Source: Lachnospiraceae bacterium
GTDB lineage: Bacteria > Bacillota_A > Clostridia > Lachnospirales > Lachnospiraceae
Assembly (NCBI GenBank): GCA_017626435.1
Contig: JAGAIR010000004.1
Location: 124,001-188,000 of the forward strand
Direction: 5' to 3'
DNA: 64,000 nt
The notes under the pieces were generated by a model. The model ran no database searches. It was not told the DNA's origin and was given only the letters and a program-made list of their open reading frames with translations. Shown here piece by piece: positions 1 through 9,100 of this stretch (position 1 is its first letter; every line of letters starts with the position of its first letter). Both the position numbers and the translations under genes were made by a program.

Positions 1-72
1 TCTAATATCCCAATGAACCCTTTTCGCTTAGTATAGAACATTTTTAATATATTGTCAAAATTATCCACCATT

Positions 73-489
73 TTATTCTTTTTCAATGGAAATACCTGGG
101 AAAATAGAACCAATATCATCCAGATAGTCCTCTTCGATCATCTCCTCGTCCTCTTCCTCGTCATCTGAACAATCAAACCCCTCAATGGCACCGCTTTTCA
201 ACAATTGCCGGAAGCCTTCGGCTGCAATTTCATATTCGTTTTCATCCTCTATAGCAGAAATTTCCGGATTACCTTCTTCGTCCTCATCATAACGGAAAAG
301 AACAACTTCTCCATCCTGCATTTCCCCATTTCCATCCAGAGGAAGCACTGCCACATATTCCGCAGACATTTCTTCAATTTCAAAGGCGGCAAGCATCTGT
401 GCCTCCATCTCTTCTCCGTCTTCATCTGTCAAGGTTAACACAACCTCTTCCTCATCCCCAAAAAACATTTCTGTATTCTTATCGTTCAT
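73..489 (-). CDS. DUF1292 family acidic protein
   Basis: This is a small, very acidic protein of 138 residues with long Glu/Asp runs. It matches the DUF1292 family of Firmicutes, whose function is unknown. The start at 489 is chosen because AAAGGGG lies 7-8 bases upstream; the frame is open for 25 more codons, but those carry no comparable ribosome site. The final third is almost entirely Asp and Glu and is probably flexible. It is the last gene after the MoxR-DUF58-transglutaminase genes, 71 bases past the transglutaminase stop, so it may be co-transcribed with them; no functional link is evident. Family assignment is fairly secure; the role is unknown. Confidence 0.8.
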   Translation of the reverse strand: MNDKNTEMFFGDEEEVVLTLTDEDGEEMEAQMLAAFEIEEMSAEYVAVLPLDGNGEMQDGEVVLFRYDEDEEGNPEISAIEDENEYEIAAEGFRQLLKSGAIEGFDCSDDEEEDEEMIEEDYLDDIGSIFPGISIEKE

Positions 490-560
490 ATAACATACCC
501 CTTTCTTTCCTTGCTGTTCAATCTGCATTGTTATAATACCATACCTTCTTTCACTCGTCA

Positions 561-2903
561 TCAAAAATCAAAAAAACGGCGGCGATGAGGCATAAAATAT
601 TCCTTAGTCTGTTCAAATTCCTTCTGTGATATTTCCTGGTCAGAAAATCCGGCACGTTCCAGAATATTCACACAATTGCTCTGTTCCTCTTCTGTCAGCT
701 GCAGGAAATGTTGCTCACATAACCACTGTATCTGCGATCTGTAATTCACCTGCTGACTCAGCCCTGTCTGCCTTTTTGACATCTGATGGATATATCTCTG
801 GTAACACATGACCAGCCGTTCATTCCTTCCTGCATGATGATACCGGATGTACTGGACTGTCTTTCGCACGATCCATTGCCCCAGCAATACGATCAGTATG
901 ACGGCAGACAAGAGAAAGGCAGTATTTCGTGAAACCTGCCGTGTCTCCTTATCAAAAATAATTCTTCCCCGGTTTTTGGATGTTTCTTCCTCTGTACGCT
1001 CCTCATTGCCTCCTTCCAGAAAACGCAGGAACATTCTCCACAGGCTGCTGTCAGACACTTCTTCTCCCGAATGAGGTGTAACTTCCACCACCTGCCAGCC
1101 CTGATTTTTATCATATACCTCTACCCAGGCATGGGCGTTGGCATCTGTGACATCTACCGATACGACACCTGTTTCTCCCAGCGGGGAATAACCATTATAA
1201 TACTGTCGATATTCTTTATCGGATAAAACTTTTCCATCCTCAGATATGTCTTCTGCATCAATGGCATATCCTTCAATATATCTGGCAGGGATTCCAAAGT
1301 ACCGGAAAATCAAAGTAGCAGCACTGGCAAAATGAGCACAATATCCTTTTTTATTTTTTTCCAGAAAATAATTGATGAAATCCTGTTTTCTCGGAGTTGC
1401 ACCGGGACGGAAGGTATAGGGAATCTCCTCCTGATAATATTGGATCACCTGTTGTATTATTTCCTTTGGTTCTCCCGAAAATCCAGCTTTTTTGCAGAAC
1501 TCTTCTATCACATCCTGGTTCTGCTCCGGAATCTCCAGCCAAACCTCCATAGATGTATTTTTCTTCTCAGAGTATTTTTCCCCCGCCAAATCCGGATAAT
1601 ACGTATATTCTTTTGTCTCTCCCGGATAGATAATCTGCTCTGATCTATCTGACTCTGTTTCCTCGGTATAATATGGCAGATACCTACCAATAGCAGCCGC
1701 CACATTTTTTATTTTCATTTTTCCTCTGGCTGATTTATCACGTCCTTCCTCATATGCCTTTTTTAACCGTTTTACAGTATCAATCCCATTCTCCTTTATC
1801 AGCTGTCCATCGTCCAGCCGGCTCCACCGGTTAGAATACGGCAGATAATCAGCTCCTGTAAATGTTTTCAGATAAATCCTGTCATCACTATAAGGAGCAA
1901 ATTCCACTGTCAGATCGGTATTATAATCCAGACGGACTGCACTGATACCACCCAGTGTTCCATTGGTAAGCCCTCCTGTATTCGGATAAAAATTCAACAA
2001 TCCCATAATTCCCAGGAGGGAAAGATTCTCCATCGTATCCATTGTCCGGATCTTAAGCTTACTCATAGGATGCGAATCCTGAAAGTTTTCTTTCGGATAC
2101 AAAATCCCAACAAACTGGATCAGTACAAAACAAAACAGAAAGACCGCAGCAATCACCCCCGCCAGCACCCTTCCTGCATAAACATAACTGATCTGTTTTT
2201 TTCGGTTGTCAAACTGGTATCTGACATTATTTTCTGTCAAACGGTAATGACCATTTCCACGGATAATATAAGCTGCCAGCAGACCGGAGAGCAGCATCGC
2301 CGCATATCCCAGCGAAGGCTCCAGTTCTAAATATAGCGGCATAAGCAGGCTGCCCATACTAAGAGGGATTGTAATCACATACTGCATTCTTCTGGATATA
2401 AGGATATTCATCAAAATACAGCATACACTCCCTATATAACACATGGAAACAGTCACTGCCAGCCTGCGGTCAGAAATCTGTTCTCCAAAGCTGCGCATTG
2501 CATTACTTTCAAAAAAAGCGGATGCCTGCTCTGCCAGGTCATTGGCAACTGCATAAAATCCACTGTTGATATATTTGCGAAGACCAATTCCTGCCAGAAA
2601 CATAACTATCAGCAGAAGAAAATACCCTATGTTTTCCCAACAGGTATTATAATACAGCAGCGAACAGAACACTGCACTCAAAAGAATCATTCCATGAACC
2701 ATTCCCTGGTTGTAGCTGACATCCACAGCAGACAACAGGCTGCCGATCGTTCCCATGACGATCAGATACACCAGAATCCCTTTGAGGATTAAGGTAAATG
2801 CTCTGTTTTCCTGCTGTTGAAAATCATCCATCTTCAGCAGGATTCCCTCTGACAGGTAATTCTCTTCCTGACTGACTTTTCTTTTTCTTCTCTTTCTAAT
2901 CAT
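561..2903 (-). CDS. Membrane protein with transglutaminase-like domain
   Basis: The product is about 780 residues. It has a hydrophobic N-terminal half with many membrane segments (about residues 30-270), an extracellular region holding a transglutaminase-like fold (about 480-620), one more membrane segment near 690 and a cytoplasmic tail. The nucleophile region GYCAHFAS (Cys about 522) and the His region NAHAWVEVY (His about 591) are clear, but the usual third residue Asp is Glu in the motif VEVTP (about 607). The start at 2903 overlaps the DUF58 stop by eight bases and has GGAG upstream. Such proteins accompany MoxR and DUF58 proteins in many bacteria. The set is thought to act in envelope protein maturation, but the substrate is unknown. 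Confidence 0.85.
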   Translation of the reverse strand: MIRKRRKRKVSQEENYLSEGILLKMDDFQQQENRAFTLILKGILVYLIVMGTIGSLLSAVDVSYNQGMVHGMILLSAVFCSLLYYNTCWENIGYFLLLIVMFLAGIGLRKYINSGFYAVANDLAEQASAFFESNAMRSFGEQISDRRLAVTVSMCYIGSVCCILMNILISRRMQYVITIPLSMGSLLMPLYLELEPSLGYAAMLLSGLLAAYIIRGNGHYRLTENNVRYQFDNRKKQISYVYAGRVLAGVIAAVFLFCFVLIQFVGILYPKENFQDSHPMSKLKIRTMDTMENLSLLGIMGLLNFYPNTGGLTNGTLGGISAVRLDYNTDLTVEFAPYSDDRIYLKTFTGADYLPYSNRWSRLDDGQLIKENGIDTVKRLKKAYEEGRDKSARGKMKIKNVAAAIGRYLPYYTEETESDRSEQIIYPGETKEYTYYPDLAGEKYSEKKNTSMEVWLEIPEQNQDVIEEFCKKAGFSGEPKEIIQQVIQYYQEEIPYTFRPGATPRKQDFINYFLEKNKKGYCAHFASAATLIFRYFGIPARYIEGYAIDAEDISEDGKVLSDKEYRQYYNGYSPLGETGVVSVDVTDANAHAWVEVYDKNQGWQVVEVTPHSGEEVSDSSLWRMFLRFLEGGNEERTEEETSKNRGRIIFDKETRQVSRNTAFLLSAVILIVLLGQWIVRKTVQYIRYHHAGRNERLVMCYQRYIHQMSKRQTGLSQQVNYRSQIQWLCEQHFLQLTEEEQSNCVNILERAGFSDQEISQKEFEQTKEYFMPHRRRFFDF

Positions 2904-3951
2904 TTCCCAGCATCTCCACCTGCACTGTTCCATCCTGTTCCCGTACAACAAGATAAGAACTTAAAAACGGATAACAATTTTTCAGATACACTTCCAGCTT
3001 CTCATTCCTCCTCCTGGAAACTGGTGTCCGGAACAAATCACAAAATGCTTCGTCCAGATCCTGTATAGTACAAAACCGATACTCTTCAAATTCATACAAA
3101 GTCTGGTTCCAGCATAATAAGCAAACAGGAAGATTTTCCACTATCAATTCCCGGCATAATCGATATACCATCTCTAAAATCAATTCTGTCTGCTGTTTTT
3201 GAAAAGGAATCTCTGCCAGCATCACTATTTCATTTCCTGCCACAGCAATCCGTTCCTTTACCATCCATATCTCCTGTCTGGCAGAAAGCTTCCAATGGAT
3301 ATCCCGTATCCGGTCACCTGGAATATATTCACGGATATCGCTGACTTCTGCAAAATCACTTCCCTTGCTCTGACTCTCTTTTGTTTCGGCTGCTCCGGAC
3401 AAAAAACCGGTGATCTCAATCCCCTCCGATTCCCCAAGGTCTGGGATAATGCAAACATCACATTCCGTATGGATCCCTGTTTCACAATAGACCATTCCAA
3501 GTATGTCCTGTATCCTCAGATGTTCACATTGAAAACGGATTCTTCCCAGGTTCTTTGCCTGAACTGGTAATTGCAGCACACTTTCCCCGTGCATCTTCAC
3601 TGGCATAGAAACAGTAGTCATGGAAGATGTACCATAAAATAAATTTTCTGTCCTGAGCCGTATCCTGCAGTCCAGAGCACTATACCATAGCGGATTCTCT
3701 AACAGGAGTTCCACAAGCAGCACCTGCTCTCTCTCTGCTGTTTCCTGACTGCTTCGTATCACAGACTGTATCCGGTCCACAAGAAAAAGAAGTCCTGTTA
3801 CAGACAAAAGCGGGCATACGGTCATTATAACAGCAGCCAGGCCTAAAAAGTAGCTGCGCAATATGATATAAAATACAATATCTGTCAAATACAGTAAAAG
3901 ATAACTTATTATCCGGAAAGGACGAATTTTAATCTGCTTCTTTCGTTTCAT
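2896..3951 (-). CDS. DUF58 domain protein
   Basis: The product is about 351 residues, with two closely spaced hydrophobic segments near the N terminus (about 12-50). A C-terminal DUF58 domain follows, recognised by the signature R-EYIPGDRIRDIHWKLSAR, which is the conserved Y..GD..R.I.W stretch of the family. DUF58 proteins resemble von Willebrand factor A folds and usually pair with MoxR ATPases. The ATG at 3951 has GAGG six bases upstream and is preferred over a TTG four codons earlier. The gene lies between moxR (28 bases upstream) and the transglutaminase gene, which starts within its last codons, so the three are almost certainly one transcript and probably one functional unit. Confidence 0.87.
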   Translation of the reverse strand: MKRKKQIKIRPFRIISYLLLYLTDIVFYIILRSYFLGLAAVIMTVCPLLSVTGLLFLVDRIQSVIRSSQETAEREQVLLVELLLENPLWYSALDCRIRLRTENLFYGTSSMTTVSMPVKMHGESVLQLPVQAKNLGRIRFQCEHLRIQDILGMVYCETGIHTECDVCIIPDLGESEGIEITGFLSGAAETKESQSKGSDFAEVSDIREYIPGDRIRDIHWKLSARQEIWMVKERIAVAGNEIVMLAEIPFQKQQTELILEMVYRLCRELIVENLPVCLLCWNQTLYEFEEYRFCTIQDLDEAFCDLFRTPVSRRRNEKLEVYLKNCYPFLSSYLVVREQDGTVQVEMLGND

Positions 3952-3979
3952 CTGGCACCTCAAATCAAGTTGATTTCCC

Positions 3980-4909
3980 TCAACAGCGTGGACTTTTTAC
4001 TTGGTGAAATAACTGCCGGATGCATTCCTCCACTGTTTTTCCTTCTGCTCTTGCACGGGAGCTTATTTTCACACGGTGCCCCAATACATCCGCTAAAACC
4101 TGCTGTACATCCTGGGCCGTTACAAACTCTCTTCCTTCCAGCAATGCCATAGCTCTTGCCATCCGCAGCAGTGCAATAGATGCACGGGGACTTGCCCCCG
4201 ATGCAAAAAATTCATTTTTCCTCGTGGTCTCCACCAGAGAAACAATATAATCATAAATCGTATCATGGACAAACAGCCCCTGTGCCGCTATCTGCATCTC
4301 TTTCAGCTCATCCAGGGATATCACCGGCTGAACATGAGCTAACTGGTTCCACACCTCGCCCTTTAATAGGTCTACTGCATCTTTATGCTCCGGATATCCC
4401 ATAGAAAGACAGATCATAAAACGGTCCAGCTGAGATTCCGGCAGCATCTGCGTCCCAGAAGAACCACTGGGATTCTGGGTCGCAATGACCACAAACGGCT
4501 CTGGAAGTTTTCTAGTCTTCCCTTCCACACTTGCCTGCCTCTCCTCCATAACCTCCAGCAGTGCTGACTGCGTCTTCGGAGAAGTTCTGTTTATCTCATC
4601 TGCCAAAAACAAATTGCAAAAAACAGTGCCAGGGTGAAACTCAAACTCCCTGCTCTGGTTATTATACATAGAAAATCCCAGGATATCACTCGGCAAAACA
4701 TCCGGTGTAAACTGGACTCTCTTATAATCCAGCGAAAGTACTCTGGCAAAAGTAGTTGCCAGAGTAGTTTTTCCAACCCCCGGAATGTCTTCCATCAAGA
4801 TGTGACCTCCACCTATCATGGCTGCCAACACCTTTTTTACTACATCTTCTTTTCCTTTAATCACCTGGTTTACTTCGTCCTGAATCTGCTGTATTTTTTC
4901 CTGATACAT
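3980..4909 (-). CDS. MoxR-family AAA+ ATPase
   Basis: The product is 310 residues and an AAA+ ATPase of the MoxR class. The Walker A GVGKTTLA lies at about 43-50 and the Walker B LFLADEINR at about 100-108, followed by sensor-1 ATQNP and an arginine-rich C-terminal lid (GASPRASI). MoxR proteins are thought to act as chaperones that insert cofactors or assemble complexes, working with DUF58/VWA-type partners. The start at 4909 follows GGGGGT and sits two bases past the stop of the upstream tRNA-thiolation-like gene, so it may be translationally coupled to it. The downstream DUF58 and transglutaminase genes complete the usual module. Confidence 0.92.
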   Translation of the reverse strand: MYQEKIQQIQDEVNQVIKGKEDVVKKVLAAMIGGGHILMEDIPGVGKTTLATTFARVLSLDYKRVQFTPDVLPSDILGFSMYNNQSREFEFHPGTVFCNLFLADEINRTSPKTQSALLEVMEERQASVEGKTRKLPEPFVVIATQNPSGSSGTQMLPESQLDRFMICLSMGYPEHKDAVDLLKGEVWNQLAHVQPVISLDELKEMQIAAQGLFVHDTIYDYIVSLVETTRKNEFFASGASPRASIALLRMARAMALLEGREFVTAQDVQQVLADVLGHRVKISSRARAEGKTVEECIRQLFHQVKSPRC

Positions 4910-4911
4910 CG

Positions 4912-6063
4912 TTACCCCCAATTTTCATAATCTTCTAGAAAATGATGCACAACCCCATCCTTTTTGTAAGCAATCACCGTACTTAAATTTACATTTTCAA
5001 CGCTGCGGAAAATATTGCTTTCTATATAGGGATTGATTTCCTTTAACTTTGCAATCAGCTGTTTGATTTCCTGCCGTTTGGATCGAGCAACCCCCTCACT
5101 GTCACAGGTAGTACAGGTATCTGTAAAACGACAGGCACACTGAATAAATTTAAGACCATTGTAATCTCTCCAGTTCTTAATATCCTCCTCCCGGATAAGA
5201 TACATCGGACGAATCAGTTCCATTCCTTTAAAATTAGAGCTATGCAGCTTTGGCATCATAGTCTGTACCTGTGCACCATACATCATTCCCATCAATATGG
5301 TTTCTATGACATCATCATAATGATGACCCAGTGCAATTTTATTGCATCCAAGTTCCTGCGCCTTCCGGTACAGATATCCACGCCTCATACGGGCACATAA
5401 ATAACATGGCGACTTCTCCACCTCATATACTGCATCAAAAATATGCGTCTCAAAAACCGTAACTGGTATCCCTAGAAGCTTTGCGTTGTCCTCAATGACT
5501 TTTCTGTTTAACGGACTATAGCCAGGATCCATTACCAAAAACACCAGTTCAAAATGGAATTTATTATGCTTTTTTATTTCCTGAAACAGCTTTGCCATCA
5601 GCATAGAATCCTTTCCACCAGAAATGCAGACCGCAATCCTGTCATTTTCCTGCACCAGCTGATATTCATTAATCGCTTTGGCAAACCGGCTGAAAAGACT
5701 TTTATGAAATTTTTTGCGGATGCTCTTTTCAATATCCTCCAGGGACTTTGTATTCTGTTCCAGATGACTGATAAGCCAGGAATTATAGCCACCCGTCAGA
5801 TTATACGCATCATACCCGCTCTTGCACAATTTCTCCGTAATCTCTGCACTTACTTGACCTGTTTTACAATAGACAACCAACGGTTTTTTCCTGTCAATCT
5901 CCTTTTTCCTATCGTCTATCTCCGTATCCGGAATATGCAATGCTCCTGGAATACAACCATAGGCAAACGCCTCCTCCCGGCGTACATCCAGCAAAGTATA
6001 TTCTTCTTTTTTCCAACGGCTCATTACCTGCTGCCAGCTGATATTTTTCTCTTCTTCCAACAT
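4912..6063 (-). CDS. Rhodanese - TtcA-like PP-loop ATPase fusion
   Basis: This two-domain protein has about 383 residues. Residues 1-105 form a rhodanese domain with the active-site loop VVYCKTGQ (Cys about 66). Residues about 140-360 form a PP-loop ATPase of the TtcA/TilS superfamily, with SGGKDS at about 148-153, a CYLC pair at about 220-223 and a cysteine-rich stretch CACRFTDTCTTC near 320. TtcA proteins thiolate C32 of tRNA with an iron-sulfur cluster. The fused rhodanese could pass persulfide sulfur to the second domain, but the substrate here is inferred. ATG at 6063 has GAGGAAAG upstream; a longer frame to 6144 exists but adds nothing family-like. Confidence 0.85.
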   Translation of the reverse strand: MLEEEKNISWQQVMSRWKKEEYTLLDVRREEAFAYGCIPGALHIPDTEIDDRKKEIDRKKPLVVYCKTGQVSAEITEKLCKSGYDAYNLTGGYNSWLISHLEQNTKSLEDIEKSIRKKFHKSLFSRFAKAINEYQLVQENDRIAVCISGGKDSMLMAKLFQEIKKHNKFHFELVFLVMDPGYSPLNRKVIEDNAKLLGIPVTVFETHIFDAVYEVEKSPCYLCARMRRGYLYRKAQELGCNKIALGHHYDDVIETILMGMMYGAQVQTMMPKLHSSNFKGMELIRPMYLIREEDIKNWRDYNGLKFIQCACRFTDTCTTCDSEGVARSKRQEIKQLIAKLKEINPYIESNIFRSVENVNLSTVIAYKKDGVVHHFLEDYENWG

Positions 6064-6159
6064 GTGTCTTTCCTCATTTCCTCCAAAACGGACTATCTCG
6101 TTTTCATCCAATTCAATTATGACATGGAACCACTGGATGTGCAAGAAAGATAATTTTTT

Positions 6160-9100
6160 TTAAAACAGAAGCGTCTGCTGCTCCACATGGAATCTTGCTG
6201 CAATCATCGTTTCCTGCTCCTCACCCCGCAAATGTTCTCCCTGCAGATATTGGGTTCCCGCGCGAAGATTTGCCGCCACAAGGCTTAACACATAGATATT
6301 ATCAAACCGGTTATAAATGGAATCTCCTCCCAGCCCGGACAGACAGATTAACTGGGTATTTGTCTTTTTTGCCATATCCATCAGCGGTTTGAGCAGATGA
6401 GCAGCATTGGTCTGGGCAAATGGATTGTCCATTACCAGAACCTTTCCCTCATTGCGGTCAGCAAAAATGTCAGCATCGTCCTTCCTCATATAGTACAGCA
6501 GACTGCTTAATACGATAAAAGCAGACAAAAATCCTTCCCCACCGGAATTTTTCGCTACATCTGACCAGCTGATAGGATATTCCTTCTGCTCTTCGATTTT
6601 GTATAATTGAATCGCAATATTTCCATTTCCCACCACTGTATCATAGAGATTCGAGGTATTGATGTAAATACCTGTCATTTCCTCCAGATTTTCATTCTGC
6701 TCCAGCAGTTCCAGACCGCGTCTGGTAATCTCTTCCAGTAAGTCCTGTACACGCAGAGCATAAGCCTCCTGGTTTTCCTCCCATTCCGGCAGTCTGATCT
6801 TCAACATTTTTACCGCACGGTTTCGTATCTGTATCGTGGAATTTCTGTCTATCTTTCCAAGGTTTTCATGAATCTCTTTGACATAATCTGTCAAAAGCTC
6901 AAGAATACGTTCTTTTTCTTTCGCTATCATGGAAATATCCACTTCCAGCTTTTCCATCATGCTTCCATAAGAATCCGTTATAATACCTATCTGTTTCATG
7001 AAATCCCCAGCACTGGAAACCATCCCCATCATCGTCTCCAGCGGTCTGGCAAAAAACTCCTCCTGAAAAGCTTCCATTCGTGCCATCTCGTTGAGCCTGT
7101 TCAAAAGTGCTTCCCTTGCTTCCATCTCTTCCCGCTGGCTGGCTTTATAATCCCTCAGCATGGTTCCTTTCAACCGGTTTAATTCTTCTTCAGTCATCTG
7201 TCCCAACTTCTGCACAAAAGACTCTTCCTGTAAAACCTTAAAATCTTCATACTCTGATAACGAAGCCAGATTACTTTCATAATTATTTATTTTATGATTC
7301 CATGCTGCCAGTTTCTGTTCCAGTTGTTTTCTCTGCTCCATGACTAAACTGCTTCTCTGGGAAAATTCCAAATTAGAAATCCGTTCTCTGCCAACAGGTC
7401 CCGTTCGTCCACATACCTGAATCATTTTACTGAACGCATCCTGGATTTTGGATTTAGCGATTTCCTTTTTTGTTTCCAGCTCATGAATCTTTTGTCCCTG
7501 AGCCGCCAGACGATGTTCCCTCTTCTGCAGCTGTTCTTCCAGTTCAAACATCCTGTCTCTGCTATAAGAAAGACTTCCAATAGTCTCCTCATTAAGCTGA
7601 TATCTTTGCAGCAGGCTTTCCAGCTCACTACTCTGTCTCTGATATCTCCTCCGCTCTTTCATGAGCTGCTGCTCCAACAACTGGATTTCCTGGGAGAATC
7701 CCTGTGTCAATGCATCATACTGTGCTTCCATCTCAATCACTTCACCGTCTGACAAAACTGCTTCCCAGTCATCCAAATTGACAGCCTGCTGAAACTGCTG
7801 ATAAACAGCCTGCTTTTCTTTTCTCTGCTGCAGCTTTTCCTTCTCCTGCATCTGTACTCTTTCTGCCTGGATAAATGCGCTCTTCACGGTATCCAGCTGC
7901 TCCTTTGCCACCTGAAGCTGTCCTTTCAGCTTTTCCATATTCTCCAGCCATTGTTCCAGTGTTTTTTTATCCTGCTGATAGCCCTGATAGCGTTTTACCA
8001 GTGCAGTAAAATCTGCTATCTGTGCCTGCGAAATCTGTTTTTTCTGATTTTCCTCAAGAATCTCATTTTCCAGCTGATGAAACCGTTTTTGAAGCTGACG
8101 TTTCTTTCTATCCAGCTGTTCCATCTGTTTCCAATATTCCTTCTGCTTCTTCTCTTCCTTTTCCAGACGCTGGATACTTTCCTGACGGTCCTCTTTGGTC
8201 ACTGTCTGTTTTTTTATCAATTCCAATTTGGAAAAATAAGATGCATATTCTTCTTTTTTTATCCCAACTGCCCGTTTCTTCTTTTCCATCTCTGCCTGCT
8301 GAAGCTCCAGCAGATGTGCTCTTCCTCTTTCATCCAGCAGCTTCTCCTGAAAGTGCAGATAGAACCGGACATTTTCCAGCGTAAACACACTGGAATCCCC
8401 TTTCTTTGTATTCCTCTCCAGCTCTTCCCTTACAAGCATCGGAACTGGACTGGTGGTGTAAACATCTGCATCCAGCTGCTCCAGTTTTTCCATGTCCTTT
8501 GCTGTCAAAATAACAGAATATGGCAAAAACGGCTGTTTTCTTACCAGCTCCCTGTTTTCTTCCAGACTCCGCCCGTTTTTTCCAAGCCAGTCCATTCCGT
8601 AAATAACTTTAATCTCCTTCTGCTGTAGGTATTCTTCCAAATCAGCCGGAAGCTCCATCACTCTTCCTTTTTTCAGCAAGGCGGATGCCTGTTCCATCTG
8701 TTCCTGTTCCCGCTCCAGCTTCCGCCTTGCTCGGTCTATCTCTTCTAATTTCCGTTCTATCTCCTGCAGGATCTTTTCTTTCTGATACAACTCATGTTCT
8801 CCTAGCGAAAGATATTTTAACACAATGCACCTCTGCTCCAACTGCTCCTCATAATCCGCCAGAAGCACCTCCTGCTCCCTGATTTTTATCCGGGTTTCCT
8901 GCAGATCTTCTCTGACGCTTTCTCCGTCACGCTCCGCTTTCCGTATGGATTCTTCTGTCTCTTCCCGTTCTTTTATCCTTTTGGTAATTCCATTCTCTGT
9001 CTCCTGAAGGCTTTTCCTTTCTCTCTGTTCCTCCTCTTCCAGCATTCCACTTTCATAATCTCCCAGAATATTGCGCTCTAAGGAAACCTGATATTTTTCC

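Noticed and set aside
7951..8628. A 225-codon plus-strand open frame opposite jetC
   Set aside because: It is rich in Phe, Leu and Ser because it is antisense to the Glu/Lys/Gln-rich coiled coil of jetC. It has no ribosome site and no family motif.
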